From Actinomadura formosensis NBRC 14204 (GTDB lineage: Bacteria > Actinomycetota > Actinomycetes > Streptosporangiales > Streptosporangiaceae), in contig NZ_BCQQ01000010.1 in NCBI RefSeq assembly GCF_001552155.1, positions 21,470-85,469 on the forward strand: a DNA stretch of 64,000 bases, given 5' to 3'. Below are positions 26,640-35,989 of the stretch, one piece after another (within the stretch, counting starts at the first letter, position 1; each line of letters opens with the position of its first letter). Position numbers and translations under genes: made by a program. The notes under the pieces were generated by a model. That model ran no database searches, had not been told where the DNA came from, and worked only from the letters and a program-made list of their open reading frames with translations.

Positions 26640-27755
26640 GTGGCCAGTGCGGGGGCGATCGAGCAAGATTCGCGTGATCCGGGAACCTTCCAACCGGGGA
26701 AACGAAGCCGCGAACGGGCGGCGGTGTTGTGCGGGGTGGGCGCCTATATTCCGCCGTCCGTGGTCACGAACGCGGACCTGACCGTCCGTTTCGATACCTC
26801 GGACGAGTGGATCCGGACTCGGACGGGCATCGTCAAGCGGCATGTCGTGGACCGGGGAACGGCCACCTCCGATCTCGCCGAACGCGCGGGAGCCGCAGCG
26901 CTCAAGGCGGCGGGCGTGCGGACCGTGGACGCGGTCGTCCTCGCCACGACCACGCCCGATCACCCCTGCCCGGGAACCGCTCCCATGGTCGCCGAGCGGC
27001 TCGGGATGAGCGGCACGCCCGCATACGATGTCAACGCCGTCTGTTCCGGCTTCGTCTACGGCATGGCCACCGCCGCCGGCCTCATCGCGGCGGGAGTGGC
27101 CGACGATCTGCTGCTGATAGGCGCGGACTCCTTCACCACACTGCTCAATCCCCATGATCGCGACACCGTCACGATCTTCGGAGACGGAGCCGGCGCGGTG
27201 GTGCTGCGCTCCGGTGGGCCCGATGAGCCGGGGGCGGTACACGCATTCGATCTGGGCAGCGACGGTGCTCTCGCCGACCTCATCATGGTGCCGGCGGGCG
27301 GCTCCCGGCGCCCGCCGCGCGCCATGGCGCACGGCGCCGACGACGCTCGGAGCAGCGCATACGACGATGCCTGGTTCTCCATGCAGGGCAGGGCCGTCTA
27401 CCGGCACGCGGTCCGCCGGATGACCGGCTCCTCAAGGACCGCACTGCGCCGGGCCGGCTGGACGGCTGATGACGTGGATCTGTTCGTCGGCCATCAGGCC
27501 AACGTCCGCATCCTGCAAGCCGTGGCGGGCGAGTTGGGGATTCCGGACGACCGCGTCTGCGTCAACGTCGATCAGGTGGGCAACACCGCCGCCGCCTCGA
27601 TCCCTCTCGCCCTGGCGCACGCGGTCTCGTCCGGTCAGCTGCGAGAAGGCGACAAGGTCCTGCTCACGGCATTCGGTGGCGGTGCAACGTGGGGATCGTG
27701 CGCGCTGACGTGGCCGAAGACCGATCCCCCGTCCGAAGGCCCGACGTCCTTCTGA
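26640..27755 (+). CDS. FabH-like ketosynthase III at the head of the isonitrile operon
   Basis: A 371-residue thiolase-fold enzyme with the KAS III triad C135 (N-A-V-C-S-G-F), H285 (G-H-Q-A-N) and N315 (G-N-T-A-A-A-S). FabH enzymes condense an acyl-CoA with malonyl-ACP. As the first gene of the operon it could build the short or medium acyl chain that later receives the isonitrile group, or transfer acyl groups onto the stand-alone carrier protein. Published sco/nrp-type isonitrile clusters are defined by five genes without a KAS III, so this gene is an addition. The GTG start follows a GGGGGTGG. Confidence 0.9.
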   Translation: MASAGAIEQDSRDPGTFQPGKRSRERAAVLCGVGAYIPPSVVTNADLTVRFDTSDEWIRTRTGIVKRHVVDRGTATSDLAERAGAAALKAAGVRTVDAVVLATTTPDHPCPGTAPMVAERLGMSGTPAYDVNAVCSGFVYGMATAAGLIAAGVADDLLLIGADSFTTLLNPHDRDTVTIFGDGAGAVVLRSGGPDEPGAVHAFDLGSDGALADLIMVPAGGSRRPPRAMAHGADDARSSAYDDAWFSMQGRAVYRHAVRRMTGSSRTALRRAGWTADDVDLFVGHQANVRILQAVAGELGIPDDRVCVNVDQVGNTAAASIPLALAHAVSSGQLREGDKVLLTAFGGGATWGSCALTWPKTDPPSEGPTSF

Positions 27756-27795
27756 GACCTGTCACATCCAGGCGCCGACCCCGGAGGGGACCGAC

Positions 27796-28056
27796 GTGGA
27801 CAAGAACCATGTGCTTTCGATCGTGACCAAGCTGATCCGCCGGGAGGCCCCGGAGATAACCGCCCCCATCCCGCCGGCGGCGAGTTTCGAGGCGCTCGGC
27901 GTGGACTCGATGACGGTAATGGACATCGTCACGACCGTGGAAAACGAACTCGGCATCCAGATCCCCGACGACGAACTGGCCCTGCTCTCAACCGTCGAGG
28001 TGCTGGTGGATCTGGCGCTCGCGGAGCTGCCGGCGGAGCGCCCCTCCACCACTTGA
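27796..28056 (+). CDS. scoB: Acyl carrier protein of isonitrile lipopeptide synthesis
   Basis: An 86-residue carrier protein. The phosphopantetheine site is S38 in L-G-V-D-S-M-T-V. The GTG start follows GGAGGGG. In isonitrile lipopeptide pathways the ScoB-type ACP carries the beta-isonitrile fatty acid delivered by the ScoC ligase and hands it to the NRPS condensation domain. The stop overlaps a possible TTG of the next frame, and the next gene starts 33 bases later, so the operon is tight. Confidence 0.9.
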   Translation: MDKNHVLSIVTKLIRREAPEITAPIPPAASFEALGVDSMTVMDIVTTVENELGIQIPDDELALLSTVEVLVDLALAELPAERPSTT

Positions 28057-28088
28057 ACCGTTCCAAACGTCCGCCCGAAGGAGCGATC

Positions 28089-28946
28089 TTGATCATCGAA
28101 GCGCAAGAGGGAAAGAAGCTCGGCATGGTGGTCCGGGGGTTCACCGCCGGCACCGCGTCCGACGACGACATCGCGCGGCTCAAGGAGATCGTCTACCGCG
28201 AGAAGATCCTTCTGCTGAAGGGCCAGGATCTGAGCCCCCGGGCGTTTCTCGAACTGGGCCGCCGGTTCGGGCGTCCCGAGCCCTATTACCAGCCCATGTA
28301 TCACCACCCGGAGGTCAGGGAAGTCTTCGTCTCCTCCAACATCGAGGAGCAGGGGCAGCAGATCGGTGTTCCGAAGACGGGGAAGTTCTGGCACTCCGAC
28401 TACCAGTTCATGCCGCGGCCGTTCGACATCACGCTGATCTACCCGCAGGTCGTCCCGTCGAAGAACCGCGGCACGTACTTCATCAACATGGCCCAGGCGT
28501 ACGAACGCCTGAGCGACGATCTGCAGAAGGCCGTCGAGGGCACACGGGCGCGGCACAGCGTGCGGCGCTACTTCAAGATCCGCCCTTCGGACGTCTACCG
28601 CCCGCTGTCGGAGGTCGAGGCGGAGGTGGAGAAGGAGACGCCCCCCTCGACCCATCCGACGGTGCTCACCCACCGGTTCACCGGCGAGCGGGTGCTCTAT
28701 GTCAGCGAAGGCTTCACCTATGCCGTCGAGAACGGTGATGGCGCGGCGCGCCCCGAGCTGCTTCAGGATCTTTTCGCGGCCACCGGGCAGCTCGACCTGA
28801 CCTTCGAACACGACAACATCCATCTGCAGACCTTCGACAAGGGAGACATGCTGATCTGGGACAACCAGAGTCTCGTGCATCGTGCGCTGCACACCGCCAC
28901 CCCGGAACCCGCCGTTTCCCATCGCGTGACCGTCTATGACGACTGA
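28089..28946 (+). CDS. scoE: Isonitrile synthase, Fe(II)/2-oxoglutarate oxygenase (ScoE type)
   Basis: A 285-residue TauD-family enzyme closely resembling ScoE and M. tuberculosis Rv0097. These convert the glycine adduct of a beta-amino fatty acid into an isonitrile by two oxidations and decarboxylation. The 2-His-1-carboxylate iron site is H102-x-D104 (F-W-H-S-D-Y-Q-F-M) with the distal H264 (S-L-V-H-R); R279 should bind 2-oxoglutarate. Family hallmarks [12 protein letters not shown] and [15 protein letters not shown] are intact. I chose the TTG at 28089 because GAAGGAG lies five bases upstream; a TTG at 28053 would add twelve residues. Confidence 0.93.
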   Translation: MIIEAQEGKKLGMVVRGFTAGTASDDDIARLKEIVYREKILLLKGQDLSPRAFLELGRRFGRPEPYYQPMYHHPEVREVFVSSNIEEQGQQIGVPKTGKFWHSDYQFMPRPFDITLIYPQVVPSKNRGTYFINMAQAYERLSDDLQKAVEGTRARHSVRRYFKIRPSDVYRPLSEVEAEVEKETPPSTHPTVLTHRFTGERVLYVSEGFTYAVENGDGAARPELLQDLFAATGQLDLTFEHDNIHLQTFDKGDMLIWDNQSLVHRALHTATPEPAVSHRVTVYDD

Positions 28947-29003
28947 GCAGGGCGGTTCCCCGCGGCCCGTACCTGGAGCCGCGACGAAGCGGGGGCGTAC
29001 AGA

Positions 29004-29558
29004 ATGACGACACTGACCCATTCGATATACGGCGGAGACGTCGACCACGACTGTGATCACGTCATCTTGACCGAGGCACTTCGCTGCTACAAACCGCATT
29101 GCCGATACGTCACCTCGATCACCACCCGGGTGCGCGACGGCCGGCTGTCGGCAATCGCGGAGCTGCGGATCCCTGAATCCTGCTATATCGATGACACCGG
29201 CCACCTCAACGCGGTAGAGGTCAACATCTGCTACAACCAGATGCTCTACTACGTCATCGCCAAGTGCATCAAGGAGGGGCTGGTCCCGGAGTTCGGCGGC
29301 TGGACACTGCCGGACTACTGGAAGCGTCGGCTCGGCGCGGTCCTGATCGTGCGGCTGCAGAGCGCCTTCCAGCGGCCCATCGATCCGCGGCATTTCTTCG
29401 GCGAGTTCTCGCTCGGCCGCGTCCGAAGATTCCGGCCGCCCGGGCGGGCAGCCGGGGGAGACGAGAAATTGATCTCCATGGACACGTCCTTCCACTACTG
29501 GGATGAGAACAACGGCCGCTGCACGGGTCAGGTCAAGGTCTCGGTGATCGAGTCCTGA
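29004..29558 (+). CDS. scoD: FcoT/ScoD-type hot-dog enzyme of isonitrile lipopeptide synthesis
   Basis: A 184-residue protein matching FcoT (M. tuberculosis Rv0098) and ScoD. FcoT has thioesterase activity; ScoD was shown to add glycine to an alpha,beta-unsaturated acyl-ACP and release the product, supplying the ScoE substrate. Conserved stretches include C-Y-I-D-D-T-G-H-L-N-A-V-E, I-C-Y-N-Q-M-L-Y-Y and the hydrophobic strand L-G-A-V-L-I-V. Length matches the family. It lies between the oxygenase and ligase genes, as in known clusters. Confidence 0.9.
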   Translation: MTTLTHSIYGGDVDHDCDHVILTEALRCYKPHCRYVTSITTRVRDGRLSAIAELRIPESCYIDDTGHLNAVEVNICYNQMLYYVIAKCIKEGLVPEFGGWTLPDYWKRRLGAVLIVRLQSAFQRPIDPRHFFGEFSLGRVRRFRPPGRAAGGDEKLISMDTSFHYWDENNGRCTGQVKVSVIES

Positions 29559-29576
29559 CGCCCGGACCGGCGCTGC

Positions 29577-29621
29577 CGCCCGAAGGCTTCGAGACCCGCG
29601 GCGGTCTGGAGCCTTCGGGCG
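29577..29621 (+). promoter_or_regulatory. Strong RNA hairpin between scoD- and scoC-like genes
   Basis: An inverted repeat pairs 12 bp perfectly (CGCCCGAAGGCT with its complement) plus an inner GACC/GGTC stem after a small bulge. It lies 18 bases after one gene and 17 before the next start. No T-run follows, so it may be an mRNA-stability or attenuating element rather than a full terminator. Confidence 0.55.
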
Positions 29622-29638
29622 GGTCGAAGGGAGATTCC

Positions 29639-31243
29639 GTGTACTTCCCGCAATTGCGGACAGTGACGACCGCCATCGAATTTCATGCCGGGCGCATCCC
29701 CGATCATCCGGCGATCGTATGCGCGGGCCGGCGGCTCAGCTATGCCCGGCTATATCGAGAAGCCTGCCGGATCGCCCATGGCCTCCGCGCCGAGGGGCTG
29801 GGGACCCGCGCACGCGTCGCCTATCTGGGGCAGGAGTCCGTCCACTATTACGAGGCGTTCTTCGGGTGCGCGTTGAGCGGAACCGTCCTGGTTCCCATCA
29901 ACTGGCGGCTGACCCCGGTCGAAGTCGAGCACATTCTGCGCGATTCCGGCAGCGAACTGCTGTTCGTCGACCGCGCCCTGCTGAGAACGGCCGGCAAGGT
30001 CGCGGCCGCGTCTCCGCAACTGCGCACGGTGGTGGTCTTGGACGGCACCGCCGGCGGCCGGGACGAAGACGCCGAGCAGGGCTTCGGCGGCGTCCAGGAC
30101 TTCGGCGCCTGGAAGGCGGCGCAACCGGAGGGCGCTCCAGAAACCGTCACCGGTTCCGAGGATCCGATCGTGCAGCTCTACACGAGCGGCACGACAGGAC
30201 TGCCCAAGGGTGTCGTGCTGGCGCAGCGCAGTCTTTTCAAGATCCGGGACGCGCTGGCCGAGGAGGGGCTGGACTGGATCGACTGGCGCCCCGGGGACGT
30301 GAGCCTGATCGGGATCCCCGGCTTTCACGTCGGCGGGATCTGGTGGGCGATGCAGGGGTTCAGCGCCGGTGTCACCAACGTGGCCATGCCGCGCTTCGAC
30401 AGCAGGCGCGCGGTCGGTCTCATCCGGGATCTGGGCGTCACCACCGCGTGCATGGTCCCGTCCATGCTCCGGCTGCTCCTGGGAGAGCCGGCCGGCGGCC
30501 CGGACGCCTTCCGCGCGCTACGCAAGATCGTTTATGGCGGCTCCCCGATCTCCGAGACGCTGCTGGCCGAGTGCCTGGAGGTCTTCGGCTGCGAGATGGC
30601 CCAGATCTACGGCCTCACCGAGACCGGCAACACCGCGGTCTGCCTCCCGCCGGCCGATCACGTCCCGGGCAACCCGCGGATGCGCGCCGCCGGCCGCCCC
30701 TACCCCGGCGTCCAGCTCAAGATCATCGACTCCGGCGGGGCCCCGGTTCCCACGGGAACGGTCGGTGAGGTCTGCCTGAACAGTCCCGCGAACATGCTGG
30801 AGTACTGGCGGCGGCCGGAGGCCACGGCCGAGACGCTGGTCGACGGGTGGATCCACACCGGGGACGCGGGCTATCTCGACGCGGACGGCTACCTGTTCAT
30901 CCAGGACCGGATCAAGGACCTCATCATCGTCACCGGGGAGAACATCTATCCCGCGGAGATCGAGAACGTCCTGGTCAAGCATCCCGCCGTCGCCGACGCG
31001 GCGGTCGTGGGCGTGCCCGACGACCGCTTCGGCGAGGCGGTGCACGCCTTCGTCGCGCTGCGTCCCGGCGCTCAGGCGGGGCCGCGGGACATGCTGGAGT
31101 TCCTGCGGGACAGGATCGCCAGTTTCAAGATCCCCAGCCGATTCGAGTTCGTCGACCGGGTGCCGCGCAATCCCAGCGGAAAGATCCTGCGCCGCGAGCT
31201 GCGCGACCGGCACTGGCGCGGCCGTGACCGCAGGGTGAACTGA
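29639..31243 (+). CDS. scoC: Acyl-AMP ligase of isonitrile lipopeptide synthesis (FadD10/ScoC type)
   Basis: A 534-residue adenylate-forming ligase. The P-loop Y-T-S-G-T-T-G-L-P-K-G lies near residue 181, the Y-G-L-T-E-T-G motif near 323, the hinge G-D-A-G-Y-L-D then R-I-K-D-L-I near 407-425, and the catalytic lysine in N-P-S-G-K-I-L near 515. ScoC and FadD10 activate a short- to medium-chain acid and load it directly on an ACP rather than CoA. The GTG start at 29639 follows AAGGGAG. It presumably acylates the carrier protein encoded three genes upstream. Confidence 0.92.
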   Translation: MYFPQLRTVTTAIEFHAGRIPDHPAIVCAGRRLSYARLYREACRIAHGLRAEGLGTRARVAYLGQESVHYYEAFFGCALSGTVLVPINWRLTPVEVEHILRDSGSELLFVDRALLRTAGKVAAASPQLRTVVVLDGTAGGRDEDAEQGFGGVQDFGAWKAAQPEGAPETVTGSEDPIVQLYTSGTTGLPKGVVLAQRSLFKIRDALAEEGLDWIDWRPGDVSLIGIPGFHVGGIWWAMQGFSAGVTNVAMPRFDSRRAVGLIRDLGVTTACMVPSMLRLLLGEPAGGPDAFRALRKIVYGGSPISETLLAECLEVFGCEMAQIYGLTETGNTAVCLPPADHVPGNPRMRAAGRPYPGVQLKIIDSGGAPVPTGTVGEVCLNSPANMLEYWRRPEATAETLVDGWIHTGDAGYLDADGYLFIQDRIKDLIIVTGENIYPAEIENVLVKHPAVADAAVVGVPDDRFGEAVHAFVALRPGAQAGPRDMLEFLRDRIASFKIPSRFEFVDRVPRNPSGKILRRELRDRHWRGRDRRVN

Positions 31244-31255
31244 GAAGGGTGGATC

Positions 31256-34200
31256 GTGGCTCAGAGCATGGACGCGGCGGACCTGCGTCGCGACGTGGCG
31301 GAACTGCTCTACCTGTCGCCGGACGAGCTCGCCGAAGATCAGGACCTGTTCGCCATGGGCCTCGATTCGGTCCGGCTGCTGGCACTCGTCGAACGCTGGC
31401 GCGAACACGGGGTGGACGTCAGCCTCATCGACCTGGCCGAGCGCCCCACCCTCGCGGCATGGTCGCGGCTGATCACCGGAACCCGGAGGGAGGCAGGCCG
31501 GGAACCCGACCGGGGCGGCGACGCGCGGTGGCCGCTGACCGAGGCCCAGCTGGGAATCTGGACGGGCCAGCAACTCGATCCGGCCAGTCCGGCCTACAAC
31601 ACGGCGGAGTACGCCGAGATCCGCGGGCCCGTGGAGGCACCGGTCTTCGAGGCGGCGGTCCGCCGCGTGGTGGGTGAGACCGAGGCGTTGAGCGCCGGTC
31701 TCACCGCCGATGACGAGGGACGGCCGTGGCTGGTGCCGGGCGAGGCTCCGGCCTGGCCGTTTCACGTGCTGGATCTCAGCGGCGAAGGCGACCCGATGGC
31801 CGCGGCGCGGGCATGGATGAACGAGGACGTGGCCACGCCGATCGACCTGACCGCGGATTCCCTCTTCGGCCATGCCCTCCTGAAACTCGCCCCTGACAGG
31901 TACGTCTGGTACCACCGGGTGCATCACATCGCGCTCGACGGCTTCGGCCTGGCGCTCGTCGCCCGGCGGGTCGCGGCCGTCTACACGGCCCTGGCCGGTA
32001 GAGAGCCCCCCGGCGAGGCGGACTTCGGTTCCCTGCGCGCCGTGGTCGAGGAGGACACCGCCTACCAGTCGTCGAGCCGGCGGGAACTCGACCGCGCGCA
32101 CTGGCTGGAGCGCTGTTCCGGCGCACCGGAGCCGGTGACGCTCGCCGGCCGGCCGGCCAAGCAGTCGGCGACCTTCCTGCGCACGGTCTTCGACATCGCC
32201 CCGGCCACCGCGGAGAGCATGCGCACCCTGGCCCATGCGGCCTCGGTGGCCTGGTCCGATGTGTTCCTCGCGGCCTGCGCGGCCTACACCCACCGCTTGA
32301 CGGGCGCGCGGGAGGTGGCGCTGGGCCTGCCGGTCATGGGCAGGCTCGCGTCGGCATCGCTGCGCGTGCCGGGCATGGTGCTCAACATCGTTCCCCTGCG
32401 CGTGCCGGTGGATCCCCAGGCCGGCCTGCGGGAACTCGCCGCGGCGGTCGCCTCCCGCATACGGGAGGACCGGCCGCATCACCGCTACAGGTACGAGCAT
32501 CTCCGGCAGGACCTGGGGCTCAGCGGTGAACGGGGCAGGCTCTACGGCCCGGCCGTGAACATCATGCCGTTCGACTACGGCCTGGATTTCGCCGGCAACC
32601 GGGCCACCGTCCACAACGTTTCCGCAGGACCGGTGGAGGACGTCTCCATCAACGTCTACGACCGGGCGGACGGCACCGGCCTGCGGATCGCCATGGACGG
32701 CAATCCCGCATGCCTCGACGAAGCGGAACTGGCCGCGCACGGCAGCCGGCTGCTGGCGTTCTTGGGCTCTGCTCTCGCCGAGCCGGAGCGTCCGCTCCGC
32801 GATCTGGACCTCCTCCTGGCCGATGAACGGCACCGGTTGCTGGTGGAGTGGAACGACACCGCACGGGATGTGCCGCCCGAGACCGTCACGGAACTGTTCG
32901 AGCGGCAGGCCGCCCTCACCCCCGAGGCGATCGCTCTGGTCTGCGGTGAGGTCGCGCTCTCCTACCGGGAGGTCAACACGCGAGCGAACCGGCTGGCCCG
33001 TCTGCTCGTCGAGTACGGCGCGGGGCCGGAGCAGTACGTCGCCCTGCTGCTGCCCCGTTCGGCGGAACTCGTGATCGCGGTCCTCGCCGTCCTGAAGGCC
33101 GGAGCCGCCTATCTCCCCCTCGATCCCGGGCTCCCCGCGCGGCGGCTGCGCTACATGCTCGACGACGCCCGGCCCGCGCTGTTGCTCGCGCCCCGGGACA
33201 TGGCCTCGGACGTGGCGGAGCCGGACGCCGTGCGCACGGTACTCCTGGACGACCCAGCGGTCAGGGCGGCCCTCGACGGCCGCGCCTCCCGTCGCCCCTG
33301 TTCCGCCCGCCCGGAACTCGACCTCACCGATGAGGATCGACGCGCCCCGCTGCGTCCGGCCGGTCCCGCTTATCTCATCTACACGTCGGGCTCGACCGGG
33401 CGTCCCAAGGGAGTGGTCGTTCAGCATGACGGTCTGAGCAGCCTCTACCACCACCACCGCCGGGAGATCTATCTCCGGGAGACCGCCGCGGCGGGAGCGG
33501 ACCGCGTCCGGGCCGCGCTCACGGCGCCCCTGTCGTTCGACACCTCATGGGAGGGCCTGTTCTGGATGGTCGCGGGGCACGAGCTGCATCTCATCGAGGA
33601 CGAGGTGCGGCGGGACCCGGAAGCGATGGTGCGCTATGCCGCCGACCACGCCATCGGTTTCCTGGACGTGACGCCGTCGTACGCCGAGGAGCTCATCGCG
33701 GCGGGCCTGCTCACGCCGGGGCGCCGGGCGCCGAAGGTGGTCGCGCTCGGCGGGGAGGCCGTCGGCAGAGCCCTGTGGGATCGGCTGCGCTCCACGCCGG
33801 GGACCGTGGGATACAACCTGTACGGCCCCACAGAGTGCACCATCGACACACTCTGGTGCCGCCTGGAGGAAAGCACCACGCCCATCGTGGGCAGGCCGGT
33901 CGCCAACACGCGCGCCCACGTGCTGGACGCCTCCCTGCGCCTGCTTCCGCCGGGTGCCGCCGGCGAGCTGTACCTGTCCGGGATCGCGCTCGCCCGCGGC
34001 TATCACGGCAGGCCGGAGCTGACCGCCGACCGGTTCGTCGCCGATCCCTACGGCCCGCCGGGCTCAAGGATGTACCGGACGGGGGATCTGGCCCGCAGGC
34101 GGTTCGACGGAACCCTCGAATATCTCGGCCGCGCCGACGAGCAGGTGCAGATCCGGGGGTTCCGCGTCGAACCCGGCGAGATCGAGGCCGTCCTCCTGGA

Positions 34201-35989
34201 GCATCCCGGCGTTTCCCAGGCCGCCGTCGTGGTGCGGGAGGACACGCCGGGTCTCGCCCGCCTGGTCGCCTACACGGCTTCCACGGACGACCTGGATCCG
34301 GCGGCGCTGCGCGCCCATGCGGCCGACCGGCTCCCGAGCTACATGGTGCCGGCGGCGTTCGTGAACCTGCCCAAACTGCCGCTGAACGCCAACGGCAAAC
34401 TCGACCGCAAGGCCCTGCCGAAGCCGGACCACGCTCTCGACACGCCCAGACGACGCCCCCGCACCCCCCTGGAACAGCGTCTGTGCGAACTGTTCGCGGA
34501 GACCTTGGGGCTCGCCGAAATCGGCATCGACGACGACTTCTTCGACATGGGCGGTCACTCGTTGCTGGTGACCCGCCTGGCGGGCCGAATCCGGCGGGAA
34601 CTGGGCGTCGACCTCCGCGCCGGGGCGGTGTTCGACAGACCCACCGCCTGCCGCCTGGCAGAACTGCTGGCCGACGGGCGTACCGAGGCGGAACCTCCCG
34701 TCCCCGCGGATCTGGAGGCCGAAGCCGTCCTCGATCCCGCCATCAGGGCCGGCGGCACGACGCCCGGCGGCCCCCTCGCGGCGGGCGGCGTACAACGCGT
34801 CCTGCTGACCGGGGCGACCGGCTTCCTCGGCGCCTTCCTGCTCCACGAACTCCTCGAACGGACAACGGCCGAGGTCTGGTGCCTGGTACGCGCGGCGACC
34901 CCGGGCGAGGCCCGCGAGAGGATTCACCGGGCGCTCCGGCGCTACCGTCTGACGGACGCTCCCGCGGCCCCGAACCGGATCATCGCGGTGCCGGGCGACC
35001 TGGAACGCCCACGGCTCGGCCTCGACGAGCCGGCCTTCGAGCGGATGGCCGAGCAGATCGACGTCATCGTGCACAACGGCGCCACGGTGAACCACCTCGC
35101 CCCCTATTCGCGCCTCAAGGCGGCGAACGTCGCCGGCACCCAGGAGATCCTGCGGCTCGCCGCCTCCACCCGGACAAAGCCCGTGCATCACCTGTCCACC
35201 TGCGACGTCGCGGCCGACGCGAACGGCGGCCCGCGGACGCTGCCCGAGGACCGGCTCGCTCCCGCCCCGGCCGTCCTGCCCAACGGCTACGTGGCCAGCA
35301 AGTGGGTGGCGGAGCGGCTGGTGCGGGCGGCGCGCGACCGCGGCCTGCCCACCTCGATCTACCGGCCGAGCCGGGTCGGCGGCCACAGCCGCACCGGGGC
35401 CGGGGGAACCGAGGACGCGCTCTGGAACCTCATCCGCGCAATGATCGTGCTCGGCGCCGTCCCCGCCGAGTTCATGGCGGACACGGCCTTCACCGTCGAC
35501 CTCGTCCCCGCCGACTATGTGGCCGGCGCCGTGGTCCATCTGGCGCTGCGGGCGCCCGGCGGCCGCAGCTACCACCTGACCCATCCGCGGCCGGCGAGCA
35601 TCGCGGCGGTCGTCGGCCGGCTCCGGGATCTCGGGTACGACCTGCCGCCCGTCTCACGACGGGAGTGGGATCGCAGGCTCGCCGAAAGCGCCGAGCGGGG
35701 AGCGCTTGCGGGTGACTACTCCCTGGCCCGAGCCTCGCTGACCAGCGCGAACTTCGGCGGGGCGCCATCGCGACGTCATTTCGTCCGCGCCAATGTGCGC
35801 AACGGCCTGGCCGGGTCCGACATAACCTGTCCCCCGATCGACGGCATGCTCCTGGGGCGGTACGTCGACTTTTTCGTGGAATCGGGATTCCTTCCGCCCG
35901 CCGCGAAGGGCCTCGGCGAGGCGCATGCCCCATCCGACGGGCGGACGACCGGCGACACCGGCGCGTCTGAGGGACAGTCCCCCGCATGA
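31256..35989 (+). CDS. scoA: Isonitrile lipopeptide NRPS with T-C-A-T-R architecture
   Basis: A 1577-residue single-module NRPS. Domains: carrier 1 (about 1-80, S38 in G-L-D-S-V-R), condensation (about 93-525, H223-H-I-A-L-D-G229), adenylation (about 530-1060, P-loop near 709, A10 lysine near 1045), carrier 2 (about 1070-1140, S1102 in G-G-H-S-L) and terminal thioester reductase (about 1175-1560, G-A-T-G-F-L-G near 1186, catalytic Y1345-x3-K1349). My by-eye specificity code starts D-T-E-D, acidic, fitting lysine or ornithine, as for ScoA. The reductase should release an aldehyde or alcohol. The N-terminal carrier domain is extra relative to a plain C-A-T-R module and may hold the second isonitrile acyl chain. 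The GTG follows GAAGGGTGG. Confidence 0.92.
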   Translation: MAQSMDAADLRRDVAELLYLSPDELAEDQDLFAMGLDSVRLLALVERWREHGVDVSLIDLAERPTLAAWSRLITGTRREAGREPDRGGDARWPLTEAQLGIWTGQQLDPASPAYNTAEYAEIRGPVEAPVFEAAVRRVVGETEALSAGLTADDEGRPWLVPGEAPAWPFHVLDLSGEGDPMAAARAWMNEDVATPIDLTADSLFGHALLKLAPDRYVWYHRVHHIALDGFGLALVARRVAAVYTALAGREPPGEADFGSLRAVVEEDTAYQSSSRRELDRAHWLERCSGAPEPVTLAGRPAKQSATFLRTVFDIAPATAESMRTLAHAASVAWSDVFLAACAAYTHRLTGAREVALGLPVMGRLASASLRVPGMVLNIVPLRVPVDPQAGLRELAAAVASRIREDRPHHRYRYEHLRQDLGLSGERGRLYGPAVNIMPFDYGLDFAGNRATVHNVSAGPVEDVSINVYDRADGTGLRIAMDGNPACLDEAELAAHGSRLLAFLGSALAEPERPLRDLDLLLADERHRLLVEWNDTARDVPPETVTELFERQAALTPEAIALVCGEVALSYREVNTRANRLARLLVEYGAGPEQYVALLLPRSAELVIAVLAVLKAGAAYLPLDPGLPARRLRYMLDDARPALLLAPRDMASDVAEPDAVRTVLLDDPAVRAALDGRASRRPCSARPELDLTDEDRRAPLRPAGPAYLIYTSGSTGRPKGVVVQHDGLSSLYHHHRREIYLRETAAAGADRVRAALTAPLSFDTSWEGLFWMVAGHELHLIEDEVRRDPEAMVRYAADHAIGFLDVTPSYAEELIAAGLLTPGRRAPKVVALGGEAVGRALWDRLRSTPGTVGYNLYGPTECTIDTLWCRLEESTTPIVGRPVANTRAHVLDASLRLLPPGAAGELYLSGIALARGYHGRPELTADRFVADPYGPPGSRMYRTGDLARRRFDGTLEYLGRADEQVQIRGFRVEPGEIEAVLLEHPGVSQAAVVVREDTPGLARLVAYTASTDDLDPAALRAHAADRLPSYMVPAAFVNLPKLPLNANGKLDRKALPKPDHALDTPRRRPRTPLEQRLCELFAETLGLAEIGIDDDFFDMGGHSLLVTRLAGRIRRELGVDLRAGAVFDRPTACRLAELLADGRTEAEPPVPADLEAEAVLDPAIRAGGTTPGGPLAAGGVQRVLLTGATGFLGAFLLHELLERTTAEVWCLVRAATPGEARERIHRALRRYRLTDAPAAPNRIIAVPGDLERPRLGLDEPAFERMAEQIDVIVHNGATVNHLAPYSRLKAANVAGTQEILRLAASTRTKPVHHLSTCDVAADANGGPRTLPEDRLAPAPAVLPNGYVASKWVAERLVRAARDRGLPTSIYRPSRVGGHSRTGAGGTEDALWNLIRAMIVLGAVPAEFMADTAFTVDLVPADYVAGAVVHLALRAPGGRSYHLTHPRPASIAAVVGRLRDLGYDLPPVSRREWDRRLAESAERGALAGDYSLARASLTSANFGGAPSRRHFVRANVRNGLAGSDITCPPIDGMLLGRYVDFFVESGFLPPAAKGLGEAHAPSDGRTTGDTGASEGQSPA

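Noticed and set aside
30518..33457. A 979-codon minus-strand frame opposite the NRPS and ligase genes
   Set aside because: It lies antisense to clearly catalytic domains and shows no recognisable family.
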